From: JAJZGK01 sp035538795
GTDB taxonomy: Bacteria > Pseudomonadota > Alphaproteobacteria > Rhodospirillales > Magnetospirillaceae
Reading direction: 5' to 3'
NCBI GenBank assembly: GCA_035538795.1
Contig: DATLJS010000020.1
Location: forward strand, 446,390 to 510,389
DNA: 64,000 bases
Numbering within the stretch: the stretch's first letter is position 1; each line of letters opens with the position of its first letter. The notes under the pieces are model-generated. The model was not told the origin of the DNA and searched no databases. It saw only the letters and a program-made list of their open reading frames with translations. Below, piece by piece: positions 54,822 to 63,980 of this stretch. A program made the translations under genes and the position numbers.

Positions 54822-54917
54822 GACGTCGGATCAACACCTTCCATTACTCGTTTCCGTGGCCGCGTTGCCTGACGGGCGCTGCCTTAACAGCCAGATCAAA
54901 GCCACGGAGCATTCCCG

Positions 54918-55949
54918 ATGTCCTTGTCCACTTTGATGCGCGGCCTTGCCGGCGCCGTCGCCATGACCGTCCTTGCCGCCGTCCCCGCCGGGGCCGCCAC
55001 CAAACTGACGGTTTATACAGCCCTCGAGAACGAACAGCTCGATCCCTACAAGAAAGCCTTCGAAGCCGATAATCCCGGCGTCGAAATCCAGTGGGTCCGC
55101 GACTCCACCGGCATCATCACCGCCAAGCTGCTGGCGGAGAAGAACAATCCCCAGGCCGACGTGGTGTGGGGCGTCGCCGCCTCCAGTCTGATCCTGCTGG
55201 ACGGCCAGGGCATGCTGCAACCCTACGCTCCGAAGGGCATCGAGGCGCTGAAGCCCAACTTCAAGGATGCCAAGCCGGTTCCCACCTGGGTCGGCATGGA
55301 TGCCTGGATGGCCGCCATCTGTTTCAACACCGTCGAAGCCGAAAAACGCGGCTTGCCGCGTCCGACCTCGTGGGCCGATCTGTTGAAGCCGGTCTATAAG
55401 GGCCAGATCGTCATGCCGAACCCGGCCTCGTCGGGCACCGGCTTCCTGGCCGTGTCGGGCTGGCTGCAGATGCAGGGCGACCAAGGCTGGAAGTTCATGG
55501 ACGGTCTGGACGCCAACGTCGCCGTCTATACCCATTCAGGCTCCAAACCCTGCAAAATGGCCGCTTCGGGTGAATACCCCATCGGCATTTCCATTGAATA
55601 TACCGGCGCCGAACTGAAGACCAAGGGCGCTCCCATCGACGTGATCATCGCCCAGGAAGGCTCGGGCTGGGAGATGGAGGCCACCGCCATCGTCAAGGGC
55701 ACCAAGAACCTGGACGCCGCCCAGAAGCTGGCCGATTGGGCCGCCACCAAGAAAGCCAATGAGCTTTACGTCAATTACTACGCCGTGACCGCCCATCCCG
55801 ACGTTCACAAGCAGATGCCCAACTATCCGACCAATGCCGAGATGATGATGATCAAGAAGAACGACTTCACCTGGGCTGCCAAGAACCGCGACCAGATCCT
55901 GGCAGAATGGAGCAAGCGCTACGACGCCAAGTCCGAACCGAAGAAGTAA
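54918..55949 (+). CDS. 2-aminoethylphosphonate ABC transporter, binding protein
   Basis: A 343-residue AfuA/PhnS-like periplasmic protein with a signal peptide (cleavage near AGAATK, about 23-27). LTVYTALENEQLDPYKKAFEADNPGVEIQWVRDSTGIITAKLLAEKNNPQADVVWG is the family core. It is followed by its ATPase, permease, regulator and 2-aminoethylphosphonate degradation genes, which makes this ligand likely; related proteins carry iron or phosphosugars. Confidence 0.85.
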   Translation: MSLSTLMRGLAGAVAMTVLAAVPAGAATKLTVYTALENEQLDPYKKAFEADNPGVEIQWVRDSTGIITAKLLAEKNNPQADVVWGVAASSLILLDGQGMLQPYAPKGIEALKPNFKDAKPVPTWVGMDAWMAAICFNTVEAEKRGLPRPTSWADLLKPVYKGQIVMPNPASSGTGFLAVSGWLQMQGDQGWKFMDGLDANVAVYTHSGSKPCKMAASGEYPIGISIEYTGAELKTKGAPIDVIIAQEGSGWEMEATAIVKGTKNLDAAQKLADWAATKKANELYVNYYAVTAHPDVHKQMPNYPTNAEMMMIKKNDFTWAAKNRDQILAEWSKRYDAKSEPKK

Positions 55950-55965
55950 TCCGTCCGTAAACTTC

Positions 55966-55994
55966 CGCCGGGCCTCGTCTTGCGAGGCCCGGCG
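55966..55994 (+). terminator. Intercistronic hairpin between binding protein and ATPase genes
   Basis: A 12-bp perfect stem (55966-55977 with 55983-55994) and a 5-nt loop, followed by TTCCTTGTT. It probably lets binding-protein message exceed that of the membrane parts. Confidence 0.75.
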
Positions 55995-56023
55995 TTCCTT
56001 GTTCTGACAAAGAAGGTTCCGCC

Positions 56024-57085
56024 ATGCCGCTGCCTTACTTACGCCTGTCCGGCATCATCAAGGACTACGGCTCTTGCCTGGCCGTCGACAACGTGTCGCT
56101 GGATGTCCTCGAAGGCGAGTTTGTCTGCTTCCTAGGGCCTTCGGGCTGCGGCAAGACCACCTTGTTGCGCGTCATCGCCGGCCTGGATCCGCAGAATGCC
56201 GGCCGCGTGCAGATCGGTCCGCGCGACGTCTCGAAGCTGCCGCCTTCGGCTCGCGACTATGGCATTGTCTTTCAGTCCTATGCCCTGTTTCCCAATCTGA
56301 CGGTGGCGCAAAACATCGCCTATGGCCTGAAAAGCAAGGACAAGGCCGCCGTGCGCGTCCGCGTCGCGGAACTGCTCGATATGGTCGGCCTGCCCGATGT
56401 CGGGTCCAAGTTCCCCGGCCAGTTGTCGGGCGGCCAGCAGCAGCGCGTCGCCCTGGCCCGCGCCTTGGCGCCTGCCCCCAAGCTGCTGTTGCTGGACGAA
56501 CCCCTGTCGGCTCTCGATGCCCGTGTTCGTTTCCATTTACGCAACCAAATCAAGGAACTGCACCACAAACTGGGCATCACCACCATCATGGTCACCCACG
56601 ACCAGGAAGAGGCCCTGACCATGGCCGACCGCATCGTAGTCATGAGCAAGGGCCGCATCGAGCAAACTGGCACCCCAGCGCAGATCTACGCCCATCCCGC
56701 CAGTCCCTTCGTAGCCGATTTCGTCGGCGCCATGAACTTCCTGAAAGGCACCGCCGCCGGCGAAGGCCGGGTACGCCTGGGCAATGTCGAGCTGACCTGC
56801 CTGAACGAGACTCCGCACGGCTCGGACGTGACCGTCTGCCTGCGCCCCGAGGATGTGGTAGTACGCAATCCTTTCGGCGCCAATGTCGTGCCCACCCGTA
56901 TCGAAAGTCTGGAATTCCTGGGTCCGTTCCATCGCGCCCGCCTGCATTCCGAGGAAATGGGCGGCGTCATTCTGACCGCCGATTTTTCCGCCAATCTGGT
57001 ACGCGACATGGAACTGGCGCCGGGCAAGATGGTGCCGGTGGCCCTCCCCAGCGAGCGGCTGCGCGTTTTCCCAGTCATGCCATGA
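56024..57085 (+). CDS. 2-aminoethylphosphonate ABC transporter, ATP-binding protein
   Basis: A 353-residue ATPase: Walker A GPSGCGKTT, signature LSGGQQQR, Walker B LLLLDEPLSALDAR, switch VTHDQEEA, and a C-terminal TOBE-like domain (about 265-350, VCLRPEDVVVRNPFGANVVPTRIESLEFLG). It powers phosphonate uptake with the large permease encoded next, whose start it overlaps (ATGA). Confidence 0.88.
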   Translation: MPLPYLRLSGIIKDYGSCLAVDNVSLDVLEGEFVCFLGPSGCGKTTLLRVIAGLDPQNAGRVQIGPRDVSKLPPSARDYGIVFQSYALFPNLTVAQNIAYGLKSKDKAAVRVRVAELLDMVGLPDVGSKFPGQLSGGQQQRVALARALAPAPKLLLLDEPLSALDARVRFHLRNQIKELHHKLGITTIMVTHDQEEALTMADRIVVMSKGRIEQTGTPAQIYAHPASPFVADFVGAMNFLKGTAAGEGRVRLGNVELTCLNETPHGSDVTVCLRPEDVVVRNPFGANVVPTRIESLEFLGPFHRARLHSEEMGGVILTADFSANLVRDMELAPGKMVPVALPSERLRVFPVMP

Positions 57086-58764
57086 GCACCGCTGCCGCCG
57101 TCGTCCGCCGCTGCCCACTTTCACCGGCTCCGCTGCTGCTGGGGGCGTTGGCTCTGTTCATGCTGGTGTTCGTCGCCTTCCCGCTGGGCGGGCTGACGCT
57201 GAAAAGCTTCCAGGACCGCTCCGGCCTGTGGGTGGGCTTCGCCAACTATCTGGCCTTTGCTCAAAGTCCGGCACTGGGCCGCGCCGTGGTCAACAGCCTG
57301 ACCGTCTCGGCCGTCACCACCGCCATCACCATTGCCCTGGCCTTTCCCTTCGCCTTTGCCCTGACCCGCAGCCGCATGCCGGGCAGGGAGGCCTTGCGCA
57401 TTCTGGCGCAGATTCCCATCCTGGCGCCGTCGCTGCTGCCGGCCCTGTCGCTGGTCTATCTGTTCGGCAACAAGGGCATCCTGAAAGCCGTGATGATGGG
57501 GCAGCCGCTCTACGGCCCGATCGGCATCGTCATGGCCGAAGTGTTCTACACCTTCCCCCATGCCTTGATGATTCTGGTCACCGCCCTGTCGGTCTCCGAC
57601 GCCCGCCTGTATGAAGCCGCGGAATCCTTGGGCGCCGGACCGCTGCGCCGCTTCTTCAGCATCACTCTGCCGGGCGCCCGCTACGGCCTGATCAGCGCCC
57701 TGTTCGTGGTCTTCACCCTGGTGATCACCGACTTTGGCGTTCCAAAGGTGGTGGGCGGGCAATATTCCGTGATGGCCACCGAGGTTTACAAGCAGGTGAT
57801 CGGCCAGCAGAATTTCGGCATCGGCGCAGTGGTCGGACTGGTTCTGATGCTGCCTGCCGGTCTAGCGTTCGCCGCCGAAAGCTGGGGAGCCAAGAAGCAG
57901 AAGGCGCTGCTGTCTTCGCGCTCGGTGCCCTATCGGCCGGCAGGAAAGCCTTTCATCGATTGGAGCCTGTTCGCCTTCGCCTCTCTGGTGATCCTGCTGC
58001 TGGCCGGAGTGCTGGGCATGGCGGGCTATGCCAGCTTCGTAAAATTCTGGCCCTATGACGTCGGCCTGACATTGGCCAACTACGACTTTTCGCAATATGA
58101 CGGAGCCGGCTGGAGCAGCTATTGGAACGCCATCGAGATGAGTCTGGCCACCGCCGTTTTCGGTACCGTGCTGATTTTTTCCGGCGCTTACACGATGGAG
58201 AAGATGCAGGGGCCAGGCTGGCTGAAATCGTCGATTCGCCTGCTGATGATTCTGCCGCTGGCGGTGCCGGGGATGGTGCTGGGACTGTCTTACATTTTCT
58301 TCTTCAACCACCCGGATAACCCGCTGAACATCCTCTATCACGGCATGGCGATTCTGGTCCTGTCCACCGTGGTGCATTTCTACACGGTGTCACACCTGAC
58401 CGCCGTCACCGCCCTGAAGCAGTTGGACGCCGAGTTCGAGGCCGTCACCGCCAGCCTAAAGGTGCCTTTGTGGAAAACCTTCCTGCTGGTCACCGTGCCG
58501 CTGTGTTTGCCGGCAATCCTCGATATCCTGATCTATCTGTTCGTCAACGCCATGACCACGGTTTCGGCGGTAGTGTTCCTTTATGCTCCCGACACCAAAA
58601 CAGCTTCGGTAGCGGTGCTGAACATGGACGACGCCGGCGAGATGGCCGGAGCAGCCGCCATGGCGATGATGATCGTCTACACCTCAAGCATCGTGCGCCT
58701 GGGCCATGCCGGACTGGAAACCTTGCTGCGGCATCGCACCCAACGCTGGCGCGAGCGGTCATAG
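57082..58764 (+). CDS. 2-aminoethylphosphonate ABC transporter, fused permease
   Basis: A 560-residue protein with two permease units of about six helices each: the first ends near residue 270, the second lies about 295-550. Each has a coupling loop: YEAAESLGAGPLRRFFSITLPGARYGLIS and FEAVTASLKVPLWKTFLLVTVPLCLPAIL. This ThiP/AfuB-type fusion makes the whole channel in one chain. The stop overlaps the convergent LysR gene by 6 bp. Confidence 0.87.
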   Translation: MSTAAAVVRRCPLSPAPLLLGALALFMLVFVAFPLGGLTLKSFQDRSGLWVGFANYLAFAQSPALGRAVVNSLTVSAVTTAITIALAFPFAFALTRSRMPGREALRILAQIPILAPSLLPALSLVYLFGNKGILKAVMMGQPLYGPIGIVMAEVFYTFPHALMILVTALSVSDARLYEAAESLGAGPLRRFFSITLPGARYGLISALFVVFTLVITDFGVPKVVGGQYSVMATEVYKQVIGQQNFGIGAVVGLVLMLPAGLAFAAESWGAKKQKALLSSRSVPYRPAGKPFIDWSLFAFASLVILLLAGVLGMAGYASFVKFWPYDVGLTLANYDFSQYDGAGWSSYWNAIEMSLATAVFGTVLIFSGAYTMEKMQGPGWLKSSIRLLMILPLAVPGMVLGLSYIFFFNHPDNPLNILYHGMAILVLSTVVHFYTVSHLTAVTALKQLDAEFEAVTASLKVPLWKTFLLVTVPLCLPAILDILIYLFVNAMTTVSAVVFLYAPDTKTASVAVLNMDDAGEMAGAAAMAMMIVYTSSIVRLGHAGLETLLRHRTQRWRERS

Positions 58765-59658
58765 GGCCGGACGGGCCGCCGCCTTCCTGGCCTCGGTTTC
58801 CGCGATATCGAGGAAGGCGCGCACGATATTCAGGCGACGGCGCTCGCGCAGGCAGATGACGAATTCGTCCATCTCGACCCGCGCATCCTGGATCGGCAGC
58901 AACACAAAGCGGGCGTCCGGGGTCGTCTCCACCGCCGAGACGAAGCCGATCCCTAGGCCGCAGCCCACCGCCTCGCGCACCGCCTCGCGGCTTTCGATGA
59001 CCATCAGTTGTTCGGGGTAAAGCTCCAGGCCCTGCAACGCCCGCTCCACCTGACGGCGCGTCACCGAGCCTTGCTCACGCATGATCAGGCGGTGCTCCAC
59101 CAATTCCGCCATCCGCGCCGCCCGGCGCCGGGCCAGTGGCCAGTCCTTGGGCACCATCGCCAAAATGGGATCGCGCCGCAAGGGCACGACGAACAGCCGG
59201 GAATCCCCCGGCAGCGACGACACCACCACCACGTCGAGGCGTGTCTCCAGAAGCCCTTGCAGGATGTCGGCGGAGTTCCCCACCGACAGCGTCACCTCGG
59301 GTCCCGGATGGCATTCCTGGAAAGCACGGATCAAGGGCACGGCGTGATAAGGCCCGTCCGCCCCCACCGCGAGCCGTCCGCTCACCAGCCGGCGGGCGCC
59401 CGCCAGCAGTTCCTCGGCTTCCTCCTCGGCGGCGGCCAGACGCCGCGTGATGACGAACAGTTGCTCGGCCAGCTTGGTGGGCACCACTCCCCGGCCCGAA
59501 CGCTCGAACAGCCGCACCCCGTAGGTATCCTCCAGCAGTTTCACCTGCTGGCTCAAGGTCGGCTGGCTGATGTTCAGCAATCGCGCCGCCCGGGTGAAGC
59601 CGCCCTCGGCGCAGACGGCATGAAAGGCTCTGAGCAGGGTGGGATTGATAGATTTCAT
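58759..59658 (-). CDS. LysR-family regulator of phosphonate genes
   Basis: A 299-residue LysR protein: the winged helix at 1-60 (LLRAFHAVCAEGGFTRAARLLNISQPTLSQQVKLLEDTYGVRLFERSGRG), then a substrate-binding domain. It is divergent from phnW across a 95-bp gap and convergent with the transporter. By position it should control phnW-phnX-pbfA and possibly the transporter, probably with 2-aminoethylphosphonate or an intermediate as effector. Confidence 0.88.
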   Translation of the reverse strand: MKSINPTLLRAFHAVCAEGGFTRAARLLNISQPTLSQQVKLLEDTYGVRLFERSGRGVVPTKLAEQLFVITRRLAAAEEEAEELLAGARRLVSGRLAVGADGPYHAVPLIRAFQECHPGPEVTLSVGNSADILQGLLETRLDVVVVSSLPGDSRLFVVPLRRDPILAMVPKDWPLARRRAARMAELVEHRLIMREQGSVTRRQVERALQGLELYPEQLMVIESREAVREAVGCGLGIGFVSAVETTPDARFVLLPIQDARVEMDEFVICLRERRRLNIVRAFLDIAETEARKAAARPAL

Positions 59659-59659
59659 C

Positions 59660-59703
59660 TATGACACGTATTGAATGGGTTGATTTGACTTATGTATGAC
59701 CCG
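59660..59703. promoter_or_regulatory. Candidate LysR sites between the regulator and phnW
   Basis: TATGACACG at 59660-59668 and TATGACCCG at 59695-59703 are near-identical direct repeats 35 bp apart, flanking a -35-like TTGACT at 59685-59690. Confidence 0.4.
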
Positions 59704-59753
59704 CAAGGTCTTATCCGGGCAAGCGTTCTTTGCCCCATAAGAGGTTTGCCCAG

Positions 59754-60875
59754 ATGTCCGAGCCCATCCTCCTCACCCCCGGTCCTTTGACCACCTCGGC
59801 CAGCGTCAAGCAGGCCATGCTGCGGGATTGGGGATCGCGCGACACCGCCTTCATCGCCATGAACAAGGCTATGCGCCAGCGCCTGCCCGCCTTGGCGAAT
59901 GCGCAGGGAACACACGTCTGCGTGCCGGTACAGGGCTCGGGCACTTTCGCCGTCGAAGCCACCATCGGCACTCTGCTCCCCCGAAACGGCAAGCTGCTGG
60001 TGCTGGTGAACGGCGCCTACGGCAGCCGCATGGTCAAGATCGCCGACGTCATGGGACGCGCCGTCGAAGCCGTCGAATGGCCCGAGGACAAGCCGGTCCA
60101 GGCGCATGCCCTTGACCGCCGCTTGGCCGACGATTCCTCCATCACCCATGTCGCCGTGGTCCATTGCGAGACCACTTCGGGCATTCTCAATCCCATCGAG
60201 GCGGTGGCCCAGGTGGTAGCGCATCACAAGCGGCACCTGCTGATCGACGCCATGAGCGCCTTCGGCGCTTTGCCCCTGGACGCCCGCCACGTTCCTTTCA
60301 CCGCCCTGATGGCCTCGTCCAATAAATGTCTGGAGGGCGTACCCGGCATGGGCTTCGCCATTATCCGCAAAGACGCCCTGGAGGCTTCGGCCAACAACGC
60401 CCATTCCCTGAGCCTGGACCTGCATGCCCAGTGGAAGGGCTTCGAGGCCAACGGCCAATGGCGCTTCACCCCGCCCACCCATGCCATCGCCGCCTTCGTC
60501 CAGGCCCTCGACGAGCACGAGGCCGAAGGCGGTGTCGCTGGACGCGGCGCCCGCTATGCCGCCAATCACCGCCTTTTGGTCGAGGGCATGAAGGAGATGG
60601 GCTTCTGCTCCCTGCTGCCCGCCGCCTTGCAGGCGCCGATCATCACCACCTTCCACATGCCGGCGGACAAGGCCTTTGTCTTCACCGAGTTTTACGGCCG
60701 GCTGCGCGACAAGGGCTTTGCCATCTATCCCGGCAAACTGACCGTCACAGAGTCCTTCCGTGTCGGCTGCATCGGCTGCCTTGGCGCGCCCGAGATGAAT
60801 GCCGCCCTTTCCGCTATCCGCACCACCTTGGCCGAGATGGGCGTCGCCACCGGCGCCCCCGCCCTGGCCACCTGA
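59754..60875 (+). CDS. phnW: 2-aminoethylphosphonate:pyruvate aminotransferase
   Basis: A 373-residue PLP enzyme. ILLTPGPLTTSASVKQAML opens the sequence as in known PhnW; GSGTFAVEATIGTLLP and HCETTSGILNPIEAV follow; the PLP lysine lies in SSNKCLEGVPGMGF (about 189-202). It turns 2-aminoethylphosphonate and pyruvate into phosphonoacetaldehyde and alanine. ATG at 59754 has AAGAGG upstream. It starts the degradation operon phnW-phnX-pbfA. Confidence 0.93.
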   Translation: MSEPILLTPGPLTTSASVKQAMLRDWGSRDTAFIAMNKAMRQRLPALANAQGTHVCVPVQGSGTFAVEATIGTLLPRNGKLLVLVNGAYGSRMVKIADVMGRAVEAVEWPEDKPVQAHALDRRLADDSSITHVAVVHCETTSGILNPIEAVAQVVAHHKRHLLIDAMSAFGALPLDARHVPFTALMASSNKCLEGVPGMGFAIIRKDALEASANNAHSLSLDLHAQWKGFEANGQWRFTPPTHAIAAFVQALDEHEAEGGVAGRGARYAANHRLLVEGMKEMGFCSLLPAALQAPIITTFHMPADKAFVFTEFYGRLRDKGFAIYPGKLTVTESFRVGCIGCLGAPEMNAALSAIRTTLAEMGVATGAPALAT

Positions 60876-60888
60876 GGACAGACAGACC

Positions 60889-61719
60889 ATGAGCATCACC
60901 TATAGCCGTCGCTACACCGGCCCCTTGCAGGCCGTCGTCCTAGACTGGGCGGGCACCACCGTCGACCATGGCTGCATGGCTCCGGCGGAAACCTTTATCG
61001 CCGCCTTCGCCGCCTATGGGGTGGAAATCTCCGTCGCCCAGGCCCGCGAACCCATGGGTCTGCCGAAATGGAACCATATCCAAAACATCACCCAAATGCC
61101 GCCCGTCACCGCAGCCTGGCGGAAAGCCCACGGCAAGGCTCCAACCGACGCCGATGTCGACGCCCTCTACGCCCGCTTCCTGCCCTTGCAGATCGAGACG
61201 GTGGAAAGGCATTCCGACGTCATTCCCGGCGTCTTGGATGCTGTTGCCGCCTTGCGGGCGCGGGGCCTGAAAATCGCCTCGACCACCGGCTATCCCCGCG
61301 AAGTCATGGAGACGGTGATCCGCGTCGCCAAAGCTCAAGGCTACGAACCCGACATCACCGTCTGCGCAGGAGACACTCCCACCGGCCGCCCCGGTCCCTT
61401 CATGGCCTTGCAGGCTTTGGTCGACCTTTCCATCAGTCCGGTCGAGGCGGTGGTGAAGATCGGCGACACCGCGGTCGATATCGAAGAAGGACTGAGCGGC
61501 GGCATGTGGAGCGTCGGTCTGGCCGCCACCGGCAACGAGGTGGGCCTGACAGCCAAACAGTTGGCGGCCCTGCCTTCGGACGAGTGCCGCCGTCTGGTGG
61601 CCGCCGCCGCCGGCAAGCTGGCCCGCGCCGGCGCCCATTACGTGGTGGACAGTCTGGCTGACGTCCCTCCCGTACTGAACATGATCGAAGCCCGTCTGGC
61701 TCGCGGCGAGAAACCCTGA
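60889..61719 (+). CDS. phnX: Phosphonoacetaldehyde hydrolase (phosphonatase)
   Basis: A 276-residue HAD enzyme. The nucleophile aspartate is in VVLDWAGTTVDHG (about 16-28), and the Schiff-base lysine is in EPMGLPKWNHI (about 53-63). ASTTGYPREVM and GDTAVDIEEG are the other HAD motifs. It splits phosphonoacetaldehyde into acetaldehyde and phosphate. It lies 13 bp after phnW and 8 bp before the next gene. Confidence 0.93.
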   Translation: MSITYSRRYTGPLQAVVLDWAGTTVDHGCMAPAETFIAAFAAYGVEISVAQAREPMGLPKWNHIQNITQMPPVTAAWRKAHGKAPTDADVDALYARFLPLQIETVERHSDVIPGVLDAVAALRARGLKIASTTGYPREVMETVIRVAKAQGYEPDITVCAGDTPTGRPGPFMALQALVDLSISPVEAVVKIGDTAVDIEEGLSGGMWSVGLAATGNEVGLTAKQLAALPSDECRRLVAAAAGKLARAGAHYVVDSLADVPPVLNMIEARLARGEKP

Positions 61720-61727
61720 GGCCGCGG

Positions 61728-63068
61728 ATGAGCACCGACCAGCGGGAAGGCGACGCCAACCTCAGTCCCCGGCGAGCGGCCTGGACCGCCGCCCGCCGCG
61801 GCCCCAAGGCCCAAGCGATAACGCAACGGGACGAGGCGGTGTTCCTGCGCCAGTCCCTATCCACCCCCTGCCTGACCGACGTGGTCAAGGCCGAGGGCGC
61901 TTGGCTGGAGGATTCCGACGGCCGGCGCATCCTCGATTTCCACGGCAACTCGGTCCACCATCTGGGCCACGGCCATCCGAAACTGAAAGCCGCCATCGCC
62001 CGCCAGATGGAGGAACTGCCCTTCGCGCCCCGGCGCTTCACTTGCGCCCCCGCCGTAGAGCTGGCCGAGCGCCTGAGCGCCGCCCATCCCGGCGGCCCCC
62101 GCAAGGTTCTATTCGCTCCCGGCGGCTCGGAAGCCATCGAGATCGCCCTGAAGATCGCCCGCATCGCCACAGGACGCCACAAAACCGTCAGTTTTTGGGA
62201 CGCCTTCCACGGCGCCGGTTTCGCCGCCTCGTCTGTCGGAGGCGAATCCTTGTTCCGCTCGAACCGCCTGGGACCACTGCTGCCGGGTGCCGAGCATGTA
62301 GCGCCGTTCGCCTGCTTCCGTTGTCCTTATGGTTTCCCGTCACCCAGCGGCAATCCCGATCTGGCCGCCTGCCGCATGGCCTGCGCCCGCATGCTGCGCT
62401 ATGTGCTGGAGAAGGAAGGAGACGTCGCCGCCGTCGTGGCCGAACCGATCCGCGCCGTTCCCTATCTGCCGCCGCCCGGCTTCTGGGCCGAGGTGCGCAA
62501 GGCCTGTGACGACACCGGCACACTGCTGATTTTCGACGAAATTCCCACCGGACTGGGTAAGACCGGCACGCTATTCTCCGGCGAACATGCCGGTGCCGAA
62601 GCCGATATCACCGTTCTCGGCAAAGCGCTGGGCGGCGGCATGCTGCCATTGGCCGCCGTATTGGCCAAACCGGAATTGGACGTGATGGCGGATCTTTCCA
62701 TCGGTCACTACACCCACGAGAAGAACCCCATCCTCGCCCGCGCCGGTCTGACGGTGCTGGAGATTATCGCAGAAGAAAAGCTGGCAGAACGCGCCAAACG
62801 CCTGGGCGTCCTCGCGCTGGAGCGGCTGGCCGCCATCCGGCACCCGCTGATCGCCGAACTGCGCGGCGCTGGGCTACTGCTAGGCGTGGAACTGACTGAC
62901 GGCGAAGCCGCCGACCGTATCCTTTACGCCGCTTTGAGCCGAGGCCTATCTTTCAAAGTCACCATGGGAAACACCCTGACCTTATCGCCGCCCATAACCA
63001 TTTCAGAAACCGACCTGATGCTGGGCCTGGACATCGTTGAATCATGCATCCGGGCGGAACCGGCATGA
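61728..63068 (+). CDS. pbfA: Class III aminotransferase-fold enzyme, PbfA-like ammonia-lyase
   Basis: A 446-residue fold-type I PLP enzyme with the lysine in VLGKALGGGMLPLAA (about 301-315) and aspartate in LIFDEIPTGLGKTG. DFHGNSVHHLGHGHPK (about 65-80) resembles the PbfA group, (R)-1-hydroxy-2-aminoethylphosphonate ammonia-lyases found beside phnW and phnX. That enzyme would feed hydroxylated aminoethylphosphonate into phosphonoacetaldehyde. Context and resemblance support it; another omega-aminotransferase cannot be fully excluded. Confidence 0.8.
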   Translation: MSTDQREGDANLSPRRAAWTAARRGPKAQAITQRDEAVFLRQSLSTPCLTDVVKAEGAWLEDSDGRRILDFHGNSVHHLGHGHPKLKAAIARQMEELPFAPRRFTCAPAVELAERLSAAHPGGPRKVLFAPGGSEAIEIALKIARIATGRHKTVSFWDAFHGAGFAASSVGGESLFRSNRLGPLLPGAEHVAPFACFRCPYGFPSPSGNPDLAACRMACARMLRYVLEKEGDVAAVVAEPIRAVPYLPPPGFWAEVRKACDDTGTLLIFDEIPTGLGKTGTLFSGEHAGAEADITVLGKALGGGMLPLAAVLAKPELDVMADLSIGHYTHEKNPILARAGLTVLEIIAEEKLAERAKRLGVLALERLAAIRHPLIAELRGAGLLLGVELTDGEAADRILYAALSRGLSFKVTMGNTLTLSPPITISETDLMLGLDIVESCIRAEPA

Positions 63069-63230
63069 AAGGCCCATTTCTGAAAATAAACTCCGTATTT
63101 TGGCGCATCGACGTGTCGCCGCTATCGCAGGTCGATCTGGTCGGTCGGAACGGGCGATGGACTCTCACCTCCATGACATGCCAGCTCCCTCCTCCGGCTT
63201 GAAGGGGAAACCGCAGAGAAACGCAACGCC

Positions 63231-63677
63231 TCACGCCGCCTTAGTCCCATAACCGAAGCGTTCATTCAGTTTTTTCAGCAGACCCTCCGCCGCCTCACTG
63301 ATCACCGTCCCAGGCGGAAAGATGGCGGTGGCACCGGCCGCATAAAGCGCATCCCAATCCTGAGGCGGAATGACGCCGCCAACGACAATCATCATGTCTT
63401 CCGCCCCCAGCTTGGCCAGCTCTTCCTTCAACTGCGGCACCAGGGTCAGATGACCGGCGGCCAGAGAACTGGCGCCGATGATGTGGCAGTCGTTCTCCAC
63501 CGCCTGGCGGGCGGCCTCGGCCGGGGTCTGGAACAGCGGCCCGACATCCACGTCGAAACCCAGATCCGCGAAGGCAGTGGCGATCATTTTCTGCCCACGA
63601 TCGTGACCATCCTGCCCCATCTTGGCGACCATGATGCGGGGACGTCGGCCATCGTGCTGGCGAAACTCCTCGACCAT
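63231..63677 (-). CDS. Orphan cobalamin-binding domain (methylmalonyl-CoA mutase C-terminal-like)
   Basis: A 148-residue B12-binding domain with the DxHxxG motif as GQDGHDRG (about 21-28), SSLAAGHLTLVPQL and VVGGVIPPQDWDALY. It matches the C-terminal domain of methylmalonyl-CoA mutase from a few residues before the domain, but the catalytic barrel is absent. The upstream codons do not match mutase sequence. It may be a truncated mutase remnant or a stand-alone B12-domain partner. It converges on the phosphonate operon. Confidence 0.7.
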   Translation of the reverse strand: MVEEFRQHDGRRPRIMVAKMGQDGHDRGQKMIATAFADLGFDVDVGPLFQTPAEAARQAVENDCHIIGASSLAAGHLTLVPQLKEELAKLGAEDMMIVVGGVIPPQDWDALYAAGATAIFPPGTVISEAAEGLLKKLNERFGYGTKAA

Positions 63678-63825
63678 CCCTAGTCTGCCACGCCTGACTA
63701 TCAGGGCGGCAGTATCTACGTTGTCCCCATGAATCGATGAAGCAAGATACGCTGTTTTTCGCCCCCGGCTGATTCCGATATGATTCCGGGCGCAGTTTTG
63801 GGAGAGGCTGGATCAGGAATCAAAA

Positions 63826-63853
63826 AGCCCGTAACCTATTGAGGTTACGGGCT
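63826..63853 (-). terminator. Terminator of the rRNA operon
   Basis: A 12-bp perfect stem (63826-63837 with 63842-63853); on the minus strand a run of T follows (63821-63826 complement). It lies directly after the tRNA. Confidence 0.9.
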
Positions 63854-63859
63854 AATTTT

Positions 63860-63936
<77 letters not shown>

Positions 63937-63980
63937 AGAATTGGGTGGGATGGTATTGTCATTGTGCAGGATAGTTTGAA

